Shown piece by piece: positions 24,985-33,556 of a stretch of DNA of 64,000 bases. A model generated the notes under the pieces. That model was not told the DNA's origin and ran no database searches. It saw only the letters and a program-made list of their open reading frames with translations. The DNA is from Streptomyces malaysiense (GTDB lineage Bacteria; Actinomycetota; Actinomycetes; Streptomycetales; Streptomycetaceae). The translations under genes and the position numbers were made by a program. Each line of letters opens with the position of its first letter. Within the stretch, counting starts at the first letter, position 1. The stretch is from NCBI RefSeq assembly GCF_000980885.2, contig NZ_LBDA02000039.1:184485-248484 (forward strand), given 5' to 3'.

Positions 24985-25482
24985 ATGACCGAGGACGACC
25001 GCCGCAGGGGGCGCGACGAGACCGAGGAGGAGCGGGCCGACCGGATGTGGGGTGAACTCATCCAGGAGGTCCGCGTCGCCCAGACGGGCGTGCAGATCCT
25101 GTTCGGCTTCCTGCTGACCGTCGTCTTCTACCCGAAGTACACCCTGCTGCCCCGAGCGGACCAGCACATCTACATCGTCACCGTGGTGCTCGGCGCCTGT
25201 ACCACCGGCGCCCTCATCGGACCGGTCTCGCTGCACCGCCTGGTCTCCGGGCGCCGGGTCAAGCCCCGGGCGGTGCGGATCGCCGCCCGGCTGACCTTCG
25301 TCGGTCTGGTGCTGCTGCTGGCCACCATGACCTCGGCCCTGCTGCTCATCCTGCGGGTGGCCACGCACGACGGTTATGTGCCCTGGCTGGTCGCGGCCGT
25401 CGTCGCCTGGTACCTGGTGTGCTGGTTCGGCCTCCCGCTGTGGGCCCGGCGCCGGCACACCGTCGGCACGGAAAACCGGTAA
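24985..25482 (+). CDS. DUF6328 family membrane protein
   Basis: The 165-residue product matches the actinobacterial DUF6328 pattern: an acidic N-terminus (DDRRRGRDETEEERADRMW), then ELIQEVRVAQTGVQILFGFLL and four membrane segments (about 38-55, 65-85, 102-122, 130-152). The tail is cytoplasmic-looking and basic. Function is unknown. Its candidate promoter suggests a stress link, but that is inference. Confidence 0.8.
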   Translation: MTEDDRRRGRDETEEERADRMWGELIQEVRVAQTGVQILFGFLLTVVFYPKYTLLPRADQHIYIVTVVLGACTTGALIGPVSLHRLVSGRRVKPRAVRIAARLTFVGLVLLLATMTSALLLILRVATHDGYVPWLVAAVVAWYLVCWFGLPLWARRRHTVGTENR

Positions 25483-25515
25483 CGCCCCCGCGCGCGGGGC
25501 GCGTAGGGTCCCGCC

Positions 25516-26007
25516 ATGCCCGAGCTGCAACCGCTGCGCCCCGACCACGCCCCCGCGCTGCTCGCCTTCGAGCGGGCGAACCGGGCGTACTTCGCCGCGT
25601 CCGTGCCCGACCGGGGCGACGAGTACTTCGCCCGGTTCGCCGAGCGGCACCGGGCGCTGCTCGCCGAACAGGAGACGGGCGTGAGCCGCTTCCACGTCCT
25701 GGCCGGCCCGGACGGGGAGATCCTCGGCCGGATCAACCTCGTGGACGTGGCGGACGGCGGCGCCGACCTCGGCTACCGGATCGCCGAGCGCGCCGCGGGC
25801 CGGGGCCTGGCGACCTGGGCCGTACGGGAGCTGTGCGCGCGGGCCGCCCGCACGTACGGCCTGACCTTCCTGAGGGCCGCGAGCAGGGTGGAGAACCTGG
25901 CCTCGCGGGCCGTGCTGGCGCGCACCGGCTTCACCGTGGTCGGCGAGACCCGGCTGTCCGGCCTGCCGGGCCTCGTGTACCGCCGCCCGCTGACGGACGT
26001 CCAGTGA
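25516..26007 (+). CDS. GNAT family N-acetyltransferase (RimJ-like)
   Basis: The 163-residue product is a compact GNAT enzyme of the RimJ/RimL-like group. The opening ELQPLRPDHAPALLAFERAN, the core strand LGYRIAERAAGRGLAT with the acetyl-CoA loop, and the ending NLASRAVLARTGFTVVGE are all typical. The substrate may be a protein N-terminus or a small amine; sequence does not decide. It converges with the SsgA-like gene, 10 bp between stops. Confidence 0.85.
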   Translation: MPELQPLRPDHAPALLAFERANRAYFAASVPDRGDEYFARFAERHRALLAEQETGVSRFHVLAGPDGEILGRINLVDVADGGADLGYRIAERAAGRGLATWAVRELCARAARTYGLTFLRAASRVENLASRAVLARTGFTVVGETRLSGLPGLVYRRPLTDVQ

Positions 26008-26017
26008 CGTAAGCCGC

Positions 26018-26443
26018 TCATCCCGTGGCGAGGATGTCCGCCAGCAGCTCGTCCACGGGAGCCCGTTCCCGGCCCGGCGGCACGATCTCCCGGGTCTCGC
26101 GCAGGAAGGCGGCCACGGCCGGCGCCCAGGCGTACACCACCGCGCGCTGCCGCCCGCCGTCCGGGCGCGAGTCCCCGAGGAACTCCAGGCGCAGCTCGTG
26201 CCACATCCCGGTGCCGGCGGGCCGCAGCCGTACGTCGCCGACGCCGGCCGGCCGGGTCAGGCCCTCGGCGAGCATCTCCCGGTCGAGGCGCCAGTGGGCC
26301 AGCACATGGCCTTCGTGGGCGAAGGCGGCGGTGACGGCGTACGGGTCGTCGGCGTCGTAGCCGAGATGGGCGAAGACCGGGAAGCGGCCGGTACCGGGGG
26401 CGTGGAGCTGCACCACCAGGGTCTTGTGCACGAAGGTGTTCAC
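26018..26443 (-). CDS. SsgA family sporulation/cell-division regulator-like protein
   Basis: The 141-residue product is an SsgA-like protein (SALP), a family confined to sporulating actinomycetes that controls septum and spore wall processes; SsgB, for example, positions FtsZ. Family marks are the central LGYDADDPYAVTAAF, the LLAEGLTRPAGVGDVRLRP-like block (here MLAEGL) and the C-terminal AAFLRETREIVPPG. The GTG at 26443 has GGGAGG eight bases upstream. Which paralogue (SsgA to SsgG) it is cannot be settled by eye. A tandem GGTACC-containing repeat and SigB-like promoter sit directly upstream. Confidence 0.87.
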   Translation of the reverse strand: MNTFVHKTLVVQLHAPGTGRFPVFAHLGYDADDPYAVTAAFAHEGHVLAHWRLDREMLAEGLTRPAGVGDVRLRPAGTGMWHELRLEFLGDSRPDGGRQRAVVYAWAPAVAAFLRETREIVPPGRERAPVDELLADILATG

Positions 26444-26472
26444 GCTGCGAACCTCCCGGGACGATCGGCGTA

Positions 26473-26490
26473 CTGGTACCCCTGGTACCC
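26473..26490. repeat. Tandem 9-bp repeat in the SsgA-like promoter region
   Basis: CTGGTACCC occurs twice without a gap (26473-26481 and 26482-26490), each copy containing the palindrome GGTACC. It lies 30-47 bases upstream of the SsgA-like start. Confidence 0.6.
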
Positions 26491-26509
26491 CCGTTCGCCC
26501 CGTCGAGCC
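26485..26509 (-). promoter_or_regulatory. Candidate SigB-type promoter of the SsgA-like gene
   Basis: On the minus strand GGCT (26509-26506), 15 bases, then GGGTAC (26490-26485) fits GNNT-N14-16-GGGTAY. The leader would be roughly 35 bases. Confidence 0.4.
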
Positions 26510-26628
26510 CCCCTCGGCCGGACGCCCCCCCCGGAGCGCGGGCGGCGGGGCCTTCGCCGACCCGTGGGGGAACTCCGGCCGGGTGCCCGCCGCCGATCCG
26601 CACCGGGGCGGCCCGCGCGGACCCGCCC

Positions 26629-27591
26629 CTACCCCAGCCCGAACCGCTCCGCCCAGCCCGTCACCTCCGCCGGCGTCGTGTTGCCGCCGCACACCACCAG
26701 GCCCAGACGGGCGTCCGGGCCGACGCGGGAGAGCACTTCGCGGGCCGCCGGGAGCAGGCAGCCCGCGGCCGGTTCCGCCCAGAGTTTGGCGTGCGTGCAG
26801 AGGTCCAGGCAGCCGCGGACGGCCTCGTGGTCGGGGACCACCAGGACGTCCTCGACCAGCTTGGCGGTGTGGTCGTAGGTCAGCCGGCAGACCGTGGGCG
26901 CGCTCAGCGTGGTGACCAGGGAGGACAGCGGGACCGGCACCGGGCCGCCGGCCTTCAGCGCGGCCGACATCGCCTCGGCGCCGGCCGTCTCCACGCCCCA
27001 CACCCGCACTCCGGGGCGCCGGGCCCGCAGGGCCGCCGCGACGCCCGAGATCAGCCCGCCTCCGCCGATGCTGACGACGACGTCCGTCAGCTCCTCGTCG
27101 GCGTCCTCGGCCAGTTCGAGGCCGACCGTGCCCTGCCCGGCGATCACGACGGGGTCGTCGAACGGGTGGACCAGGGTCAGCCCCTCGTCCGCGAGCCGCG
27201 TTCCCAGCTCGAAGGCGCCGTCCATGCCGTCGGTCAGCCGCAGCGACGCTCCGGCCTCCTCGGCGAGCGCGAGCGAACGCGCGGGCGCCGTGCGGGGCAT
27301 CACCACGGTCGCCCTCACACCGAGGGCCGCCGCCATCACGGCCAGCGCGATCCCGTGGTTGCCGCCGCTGACCGCGACCACGCCCGCCGCCCGTTCCGCC
27401 CCGCTCAGCGACAGCAGCTTCGCCGCCGCCCCGCGCGCCTTGAACGAGCCGGTGCGCTGGAGCAGTTCGAGCTTGACCGTGACCGGGGCGCCGAGCAGCG
27501 CGCCGAGCCCGGGGCTCGCCACGGTCGGCGTCCGCACCACGTGCGGGGCGATCAGCTCGGCCGCGGCTTCGATCTCCAGGATGCCGATCAA
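26629..27591 (-). CDS. PLP-dependent serine/threonine dehydratase-like enzyme
   Basis: The 320-residue product is a fold-type II PLP enzyme of the serine/threonine dehydratase family, deaminating hydroxy-amino acids to keto acids. The Schiff-base lysine is in RTGSFKARGA (near residue 51), the substrate loop is SGGNHGIAL, and the phosphate-binding glycine loop is SIGGGGLISG (about 173-182). It lacks an ACT regulatory domain, so it is the short catabolic type or a racemase-like relative. The start is a TTG at 27591. AIM24 lies 19 bp upstream on the same strand, so they may share a transcript. Confidence 0.85.
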   Translation of the reverse strand: MIGILEIEAAAELIAPHVVRTPTVASPGLGALLGAPVTVKLELLQRTGSFKARGAAAKLLSLSGAERAAGVVAVSGGNHGIALAVMAAALGVRATVVMPRTAPARSLALAEEAGASLRLTDGMDGAFELGTRLADEGLTLVHPFDDPVVIAGQGTVGLELAEDADEELTDVVVSIGGGGLISGVAAALRARRPGVRVWGVETAGAEAMSAALKAGGPVPVPLSSLVTTLSAPTVCRLTYDHTAKLVEDVLVVPDHEAVRGCLDLCTHAKLWAEPAAGCLLPAAREVLSRVGPDARLGLVVCGGNTTPAEVTGWAERFGLG

Positions 27592-27610
27592 GGTGTGCCA
27601 CCCTTCCCGT

Positions 27611-28288
27611 TCAGTGCTGCTGCGGATCGCGCCGGGTCAGCCGGCTCGGCCGTACGACGACCACGCCCTCGCCCCGGAGCATCAGCCGTACGGCCTCGCC
27701 GGAGCCGCCGCGCAGCACCGGCCCCCGCGACCGCGAGCGGTGCAGCGAGGTCTCCAGTGACTCGCTCCAGCCGATCACCGAGTCCGGGCCGGCGTACACC
27801 GGCTGCTCCGCCGAGACCGGTATGACCAGCGGATCGCCCTCGCAGAGCAGGCCGAGTCGGCCGCTGCCGCTGAACACGCTGCTGAACAGGCCGCCCGCGG
27901 TGACGCCCGAGCCCTTGACCGTCCGGATCCCGTACGACAGCGACGGGTCGAAGCACAGTACGTGCCGGGCGCCCACGGTGAACCGGTCGCCGGGCTCCAG
28001 CTCCACCACGAAGCAGTTCAGCGCCCCGTGCGCGAGCCAGACCTCGCCCTGCCCGTGCACCACCGTCAAGGGCAGCCCCTCCCCGGTGACCGCGCGCTTG
28101 AGCATGCCCCCGACGCCCTGGCCCCCGCGCTCGAACCGCAGCTCACCGCGGTGGGCGACCACCGAGCCCCGCCGGGCGTACATCTCGCCGTCCACCGCGT
28201 ACCTGAGGCACTCGGCGTTCTCGACGGACATCCCGGGCCCGGTGGCCGCCCGCACCAGGTGCCGGCCGGAAAAGAGATCACCCTTCAT
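27611..28288 (-). CDS. AIM24 family protein
   Basis: The 225-residue product is an AIM24-family beta-rich protein. Marks include MYARRGSVVAHRGELRF, the glycine-rich GGQGVGGMLKRAVTGEGLPL and VHGQGEVWLAHGA. The yeast namesake is mitochondrial; bacterial members have no firm role. The ATG at 28288 has AGGA seven bases upstream. It sits between the serine hydrolase (51 bp upstream) and the dehydratase (19 bp downstream), all on the minus strand, and these three could form an operon without obvious shared chemistry. Confidence 0.85.
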   Translation of the reverse strand: MKGDLFSGRHLVRAATGPGMSVENAECLRYAVDGEMYARRGSVVAHRGELRFERGGQGVGGMLKRAVTGEGLPLTVVHGQGEVWLAHGALNCFVVELEPGDRFTVGARHVLCFDPSLSYGIRTVKGSGVTAGGLFSSVFSGSGRLGLLCEGDPLVIPVSAEQPVYAGPDSVIGWSESLETSLHRSRSRGPVLRGGSGEAVRLMLRGEGVVVVRPSRLTRRDPQQH

Positions 28289-28339
28289 ACGGGCATCCTG
28301 GCCCGGGGCCGCGCCTTCTGCCAAGATCCGGACGCCGGC

Positions 28340-29575
28340 CTACTCCTTGCCCGCCGCCGGGGGCCACCGCTTGCCCTGCTTCCCGCAGAACGCCGAATCC
28401 AGCGCCCCCGCGAGCGTGTTGAGCACCTCGCCGTTGTTGGACGTGTTGGCGACGGCCGTCATGCTCCGGCCGCCGTCCTTCGTCGCGAACGCGTAGGTGT
28501 AGTACCCCTGCACCGTTCCCGTGTGCCCGTACACCGAGACCCCGCACGGCAGATCGCGGCGCCGCAGCCCGAGCCCGTACGCGGTGGTCGCGTCGACCTG
28601 GTTCATCCTCTCCATCTCGGCCAGCCGCGCCGCGGACATCAGCCTGCCGCCGAGCAGCGCGCCGTAGAACGTGTCGAGGTCCCGGGCGCTGGAGATGATC
28701 GCGCCGGCGCTCTGCGCCCACGACACGGTCTGCTCGGTGGCGTCCACCAGCGGGTCGCCCGCCCTGTCGGGGGTGAGGTACCCGTGCGCGTGGGCGCCGG
28801 GGATCGCGGTGTCGGGGTGGACGTAGAACGTGTCCTGGAGGTTCAGCGGCCCGAAGATCCGGTTCTCGTACGCGGTCCGCACGGAGTGCCCGGTGATCTT
28901 CTCGATGAGCATGCCGGCGACGACGAAGTTGGTGTTCGAGTACGAGTACGCCGCGCCGGGCGCGTTGGTACGCGGGTGCTTCAGGGACAGCGCCACCAGC
29001 TCGCGGTAGGTGAACACCTTGTGGCGGACCGCCTCGAACCCCGGGACGCTGTCGGCGAACATGTCGTACGTGAAGTCGTACAGCCCGCTGCGATGGCCGA
29101 GCACCTGGCGCACCGTGATCCGGTCGTCCGGCAGCAGCCCCGGCAGATAGCGGTTCACCGGCGCGTCCAGCTCCAGCCGGTGCTCGTCGGCGAGTTGCAG
29201 CAGGACGACCGCGGAGAAGGACTTGGTGACGCTGCCGACGCGGAACCGGTCCCCGGCGTCCATGGCACGCCGGGTGCCGCGGTCGGCGTACCCGTACGTC
29301 GTCCGGTACGTGGTGCCGTGGTCGTCGATCCGGGCCAGCGCGCCCGGCGCGCCCTGGGCGACCGCCGACCGCAGCACCGCGGTCAGGCCCGCCGTGTCGG
29401 GCGCCGCGAGCCCGTCCGCCGCGGCGGACTTCACCGCCCGCGGCGCCGCCGCCCCGGCGGGCCTCACCGCCCCGGGCGACCGCGGCTCCCCGTTCGCGGC
29501 CCGCGCCGGGACCGCGAGCAGCGACAGCGCGACCGCTCCGAGGACCGCCCCCCTGCTCACCGTGGCTGACACCAT
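28340..29575 (-). CDS. Secreted serine hydrolase, class C beta-lactamase/DD-peptidase fold
   Basis: The 411-residue product is exported: a signal peptide (VLGAVALSLLAVPARA, cleavage near residue 27) precedes a beta-lactamase / D-alanyl-D-alanine carboxypeptidase domain. The catalytic motifs are SVTK (S115 to K118), YSN in YSYSNTNFVV, and HTG in YGHTGTVQGYY. It is closer to Streptomyces R61-type DD-peptidases and esterases than to true beta-lactamases, so peptidoglycan or ester cleavage outside the cell is likely. It is divergent from the M4 protease gene across a 308-bp AT-rich region. Confidence 0.87.
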   Translation of the reverse strand: MVSATVSRGAVLGAVALSLLAVPARAANGEPRSPGAVRPAGAAAPRAVKSAAADGLAAPDTAGLTAVLRSAVAQGAPGALARIDDHGTTYRTTYGYADRGTRRAMDAGDRFRVGSVTKSFSAVVLLQLADEHRLELDAPVNRYLPGLLPDDRITVRQVLGHRSGLYDFTYDMFADSVPGFEAVRHKVFTYRELVALSLKHPRTNAPGAAYSYSNTNFVVAGMLIEKITGHSVRTAYENRIFGPLNLQDTFYVHPDTAIPGAHAHGYLTPDRAGDPLVDATEQTVSWAQSAGAIISSARDLDTFYGALLGGRLMSAARLAEMERMNQVDATTAYGLGLRRRDLPCGVSVYGHTGTVQGYYTYAFATKDGGRSMTAVANTSNNGEVLNTLAGALDSAFCGKQGKRWPPAAGKE

Positions 29576-29883
29576 CGGGCATCCACTCCCATCCGTACGA
29601 CTGTTGATGCGACATCGGTCACATTCCGGCCTGGGAACCTAGGGGATCGAGGCCACGTCTCCACAGCCGACACACAGTTGGTCATTCGCTGATCACTCTC
29701 TGGCGCTGATTTGCAAAGGATTGCCCTAGAAGATCGCGAAATAGATCATTCCTGGTTTACGTGCACATGACTGATCCGTAAGGGTGAGCCCTCGGGGCCC
29801 GACCAGCCCCCTGGTGCCGAAGGGCGCCATGCCCCAGGGCGGTTGACGACCCGCCGCCCTTCACAGAAGGAACCCTGATCAGA
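29576..29883. other. AT-rich divergent regulatory region
   Basis: The 308 bp between two divergent exported-enzyme genes contain no gene. Bases about 29670-29785 are markedly AT-richer than the genome, with several GATC-containing segments, typical of a promoter/operator zone. GC-rich imperfect dyads follow (29807-29839). The sequence GAAGGAA lies 12 bases before the TTG at 29884. Confidence 0.55.
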
Positions 29884-31668
29884 TTGCGTAAACCCCACAT
29901 ACGCTCAGTGGCGGTCGCGGTCACGGTGGCGACCGCCGCCACGGGCCTGGCCGGTACGGCCTTCGCGGGTCCCTCGACGGGGGAGGCGCGCTCCGTCGCG
30001 TCCGTCACCAGCTCCGGCGCCGTGGTGAGCGCGGCCCGCGCCGCGGCCTTCGCGCACGCGTCCGCGACCGGCGTCTCCACGGGTGACGAACTCCGGGCCC
30101 AGGACGTCATGCTGGACCCCGAGGGCGCCCGGCACGTCCGCTTCGAGCGCACCCACGACGGCATGCCGGTGCTCGGCGGCGACCTCGTGGTCCACCTCGA
30201 CCACAAGCTCGCCTACACGGGTGTGACCCGCGCCGCCGCCCAGGCCGTCAAGCCGGCCGCCGCCACCAAGGCCAGGCTGACCGCGGGTCAGGCCGCCGCC
30301 AAGGCCGCGCGGGCGGCCAAGGGAGAGGCGGGCACCGCCCGGCTCGTCGTGGACGCCCGCGACGGCGCCTCCGCGCTCGCCTACCAGGTGACCGTGGCCG
30401 ACCAGGACGGCACCAGCACCGTCGTGGTCGACGCCGTCACCGGCAAGGTGCGCAGCAACACGCCCGACAGCGACCAGTTCCTGTCGCCGAAGCTCGTCAA
30501 GAGCCTCCAGAAGCGCGGCGTGACGGCCACCCCGACCACGGGTGACGCCCGCGCCGCCGCGCTGGGCCGGGCCGACGCCCCCACCGGCGCCAAGACGGCC
30601 TTCCCGTCCGCCGCGAGCGGCACGGGCAAGACCCTCTACGACGGCAGCGTCGGTCTCACCACCACGCAGACCTCGCGCGGCCACTACCAGCTCGCCGACC
30701 CGAGCCGGTACGGCACCGAGGTGCGCGACGCCAAGGGCAGGACCACGGAGAGCTTCGGCGCCGGCACGAAGTTCACCGCCACCAGGAACGTCTGGGGCAA
30801 CGGCACGACCGCCAACCGCGCCAGTGCCGCCGCCGACGCCCAGTACGGCATCACCAAGACGCTGGACTTCTACAAGAAGACCTTCGGCCGCAAGGGCATC
30901 GCCGACAACGGCAAGGCCGCCCACGGCCTGGTGCACTGGGGCAACAAGGTCGCCAACGCCTTCTGGGACCCGACCTGCAACTGCATGCTGTACGGCGACG
31001 GTGACGGGAAGACCTTCAAGAAGCCGCTGGTCGTCCTCGACGTCACCGGCCACGAGCTGACCCACGGCGTGGTGGACGCGACGGCCAAGCTGGAGCCGAC
31101 CTACGTCGACGCGAACGGCAACCAGTACGGCGAGCCGGGCGCGCTCAACGAGTCGCTGGCGGACATCTTCGGCTCCAACGTCGAGTTCTACGCCAACAAC
31201 AGGCAGGACAAGCCCGACTACCTGATCGGCGAGAAGCTGGGCCTTTCGCAGAAGTTCCTGCGCCGCCTGGACCACCCCTCGCTGGACAAGCTCGAGGGCA
31301 CGATCGACTACTGGACGCCGGACACCTACTACACCGAGGTGCACGCCGGTTCCGGTGTCTCGTCGCACGCCTACTACCTCCTCGCGGAGGGCAGCGGCAA
31401 GAAGACGATCAACGGCGTGGCGTACAACTCGCCGACGTACAACAAGTCCAAGGTGAAGGGCATCAGCCGCACCAAGGCGACGGCCATCTTCTACCGCGCG
31501 CTGACCCGCTACATGGTCTCCACGACCGACTTCCACGGAGCGCGCCTCGCGACGCTCCAGGCGGCCAAGGACCTGTACGGCGCGAACAGCACCGAGTACA
31601 AGACGGTGAACCAGGCGTGGGCGGCGGTCAACGTGACCGCCGCGAACACGCCGGCCGCCAAGCACTGA
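29884..31668 (+). CDS. Secreted M4 (thermolysin-like) zinc metalloprotease
   Basis: The 594-residue preproenzyme is a thermolysin-family neutral protease. A signal peptide (residues 1-28, ending TAFA) is followed by a propeptide with FTP and PepSY-like segments (about 50-200), then the mature peptidase from about 235. The active site is GHELTH (H390, E391, H394) with E423 in GALNESLADIFG, and a later His in SGVSSHAYYLL as transition-state stabiliser. The CNC pair at 365-367 may form a local disulfide. The start is TTG at 29884. A perfect terminator follows the stop. Confidence 0.92.
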   Translation: MRKPHIRSVAVAVTVATAATGLAGTAFAGPSTGEARSVASVTSSGAVVSAARAAAFAHASATGVSTGDELRAQDVMLDPEGARHVRFERTHDGMPVLGGDLVVHLDHKLAYTGVTRAAAQAVKPAAATKARLTAGQAAAKAARAAKGEAGTARLVVDARDGASALAYQVTVADQDGTSTVVVDAVTGKVRSNTPDSDQFLSPKLVKSLQKRGVTATPTTGDARAAALGRADAPTGAKTAFPSAASGTGKTLYDGSVGLTTTQTSRGHYQLADPSRYGTEVRDAKGRTTESFGAGTKFTATRNVWGNGTTANRASAAADAQYGITKTLDFYKKTFGRKGIADNGKAAHGLVHWGNKVANAFWDPTCNCMLYGDGDGKTFKKPLVVLDVTGHELTHGVVDATAKLEPTYVDANGNQYGEPGALNESLADIFGSNVEFYANNRQDKPDYLIGEKLGLSQKFLRRLDHPSLDKLEGTIDYWTPDTYYTEVHAGSGVSSHAYYLLAEGSGKKTINGVAYNSPTYNKSKVKGISRTKATAIFYRALTRYMVSTTDFHGARLATLQAAKDLYGANSTEYKTVNQAWAAVNVTAANTPAAKH

Positions 31669-31684
31669 CGTCTTCGCGCCCGAC

Positions 31685-31713
31685 CGGATGCCCCGCCTCG
31701 CGCGGGGCATCCG
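31685..31713 (+). terminator. Perfect hairpin terminator of the M4 protease gene
   Basis: CGGATGCCCCGC (31685-31696) and GCGGGGCATCCG (31702-31713) pair perfectly over 12 bp with a 5-base loop, 17 bases after the stop. Confidence 0.85.
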
Positions 31714-31796
31714 CATGTCCGCACCCGTGCGGGGAACCGTACCCACCGACGCGGCCGGCGCCACGGACGGCGGTCAGCCGACCGGGGAGGGAGCGG

Positions 31797-33146
31797 ATGA
31801 CCGCCCACCGGGGTGCGGACCCGGTCCCGCGGCGGGACCATGAGCTGCGTGGGACACGCGGGTACGGCCGCGGGGATCCGGCCGGGTTCCGACGGGCCGG
31901 GCGCCTCGTGAGCGGCCGGTTCGGGCGCTGCTGCGTCGCCGCCGCCCTGCTGACGCTCGCCGCCTGCCAGGCCGGGCCGTCCCGCCCGGCCCTCCACCCA
32001 CCCGGCGCCCCGGGCCCGCCCTCCGGCGTGCTGACCTGGGCGGCCGGCGCCGAACGCATGGGCGAGGGTGTCGCGGGCGCGCAGTACCGGATGATCGTGC
32101 ACACCAGTGTCGGCGGCGGCGCGCCGCGGATCCGGTTCACCAACGCGTTCGGCGACCGCCCGCTGACCCTCGATCACGTCTACGCGGGCCTGCGCGCCCG
32201 GGGTGCCGCCCTGCGTCCCGGCGGAAACCACGCCCTGGCCTTCGGCGGTGCCCGCCGCGTCACCATCCCCGCCGGCTCCGTGGCCTGGAGCGACCCGCTG
32301 CCCGGCCGGGTGCCCGCCGGCGCCGATCTCGCGGTGAGCCTGCGCACCCCGGATGCCGGCGGCCCGGCCACCGGCCATGAGCTGGCGCTCCAGACGTCGT
32401 ACACGGGACTCGGCGGCGACCTCACCGCCGAGGACGGCGGCGCCCACTGGGCGCGTACCACCAGCGCCTGGTGGTACGTCGACGCCGTCGCCGTACGCCC
32501 CGACCGCCCGGCCACCGGTGCCGTGGCCGCGCTCGGCGACTCCCTCACCGACGGCTGGCAGTCCACCGCCGACCGCAACCGCCGCTGGCCCGACTACCTG
32601 GCCCGGCGGCTGCACGCGGCCCACGGCGCGGTGCAGGGCGTGGCCGACGAGGGCATATCCGGCGACCAGCTGCTCACGGACGGCACCGGGGACGGCGCCG
32701 GGCAGAGCATCCCGCACCGCCTGGACCGGGACGTGCTGTCCCAGCCCGGGGTGCGCACCGTCGTCCTGTGGGCGGGCGTCAACGACATCAAGGCCCACAC
32801 CGGCGTCACGGCGGCCGGACTGATCGCCGGATACCGGGAACTGCTCCACCGGGCGCACGCGGCCCGTCTGTGCGTGGTGGCCGCCACCATCAGCCCGTTC
32901 AAGGGCCGGCCGGAGTGGGACCGCGCCGCGGAGGCCGTACGCCGCGAGGTCAACCGCTACCTGCGCACGCGCGGGGAGTTCGACGCCGTCGCCGACTTCG
33001 ACCGCGCGCTGCGCGACCCCCGCGACCCCGAGCGCCTGCGGCCGCGGTACGACGGCGGCGACCATCTGCACCCCGGTGACCGTGGCATGCGCGCCCTCGC
33101 CGGCGCCGTCGACCTGAAGCGGCTCGACTGCGCGCGGCGGGACTGA
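31797..33146 (+). CDS. SGNH/GDSL hydrolase lipoprotein
   Basis: The product (449 residues from ATG 31797) is an exported SGNH-type esterase. The lipobox LLTLAAC ends a hydrophobic signal, so it is probably membrane-anchored. The catalytic domain has block I AALGDSLTDGW, block II DEGISGDQ, block III VLWAGVNDIK and block V GGDHLHPGDRG with the catalytic Asp and His. A beta domain (about 70-225) precedes it. ATG 31797 has GGGGAGG six bases upstream but gives 37 extra residues before the signal; a GTG at 31908 would give a conventional signal. The natural ester substrate is unknown. Confidence 0.83.
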   Translation: MTAHRGADPVPRRDHELRGTRGYGRGDPAGFRRAGRLVSGRFGRCCVAAALLTLAACQAGPSRPALHPPGAPGPPSGVLTWAAGAERMGEGVAGAQYRMIVHTSVGGGAPRIRFTNAFGDRPLTLDHVYAGLRARGAALRPGGNHALAFGGARRVTIPAGSVAWSDPLPGRVPAGADLAVSLRTPDAGGPATGHELALQTSYTGLGGDLTAEDGGAHWARTTSAWWYVDAVAVRPDRPATGAVAALGDSLTDGWQSTADRNRRWPDYLARRLHAAHGAVQGVADEGISGDQLLTDGTGDGAGQSIPHRLDRDVLSQPGVRTVVLWAGVNDIKAHTGVTAAGLIAGYRELLHRAHAARLCVVAATISPFKGRPEWDRAAEAVRREVNRYLRTRGEFDAVADFDRALRDPRDPERLRPRYDGGDHLHPGDRGMRALAGAVDLKRLDCARRD

Positions 33147-33205
33147 CGCTCACGTGCTGAGGCGCACGCGCTGACGCGCAGGCGCCGGGGCTCGGGTGCC
33201 GCGGC

Positions 33206-33556
33206 TCACCCCAGGGTCCGCGCCCAGTCCTCCGGTACCCGCCCGGCGGGGCCCGGCACCGGCTGATCGGCGGGATGCCCGGTCGGAGGCGCCAGTTCGG
33301 GCCCCTCCGCGAACAGTTCCCCGGTGTCGAAGTTCCAGAACCACACCTCGTCCGGCTCGAAGCTGCGGATCACCGGATGCCCGGTGGCCCGGTAGTGCGC
33401 GGTGGCGTGCTTCGCGGGCGAGTCGTCGCAGCAGCCGATGTGCCCGCACTGGGCGCAGCGCCGCAGGTGGAACCACCACCCGCCCGCCGCCTCGCACTCC
33501 GCGCAACCGGTGCCGCTCGGCGGGACGTTCGGTTCGATGCCCTCGACGTCGCTCAT
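33206..33556 (-). CDS. UBP-type zinc finger protein
   Basis: The 116-residue product is a free-standing UBP-type zinc finger, the fold that in eukaryotic deubiquitinases binds the ubiquitin C-terminal Gly-Gly. Ligand candidates are C18/C21, C34/C37, C42, H50, H54 and H60, in the family order, and W28 and the WFWNFD strand (72-77) line the pocket position. The Arg after the CxxC-Gly in USP5 is His here. It is the third gene of a coupled operon: its ATG overlaps the histidine kinase stop by 4 bp. Bacteria of this kind have Pup, not ubiquitin, so the ligand is unknown. Confidence 0.88.
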   Translation of the reverse strand: MSDVEGIEPNVPPSGTGCAECEAAGGWWFHLRRCAQCGHIGCCDDSPAKHATAHYRATGHPVIRSFEPDEVWFWNFDTGELFAEGPELAPPTGHPADQPVPGPAGRVPEDWARTLG

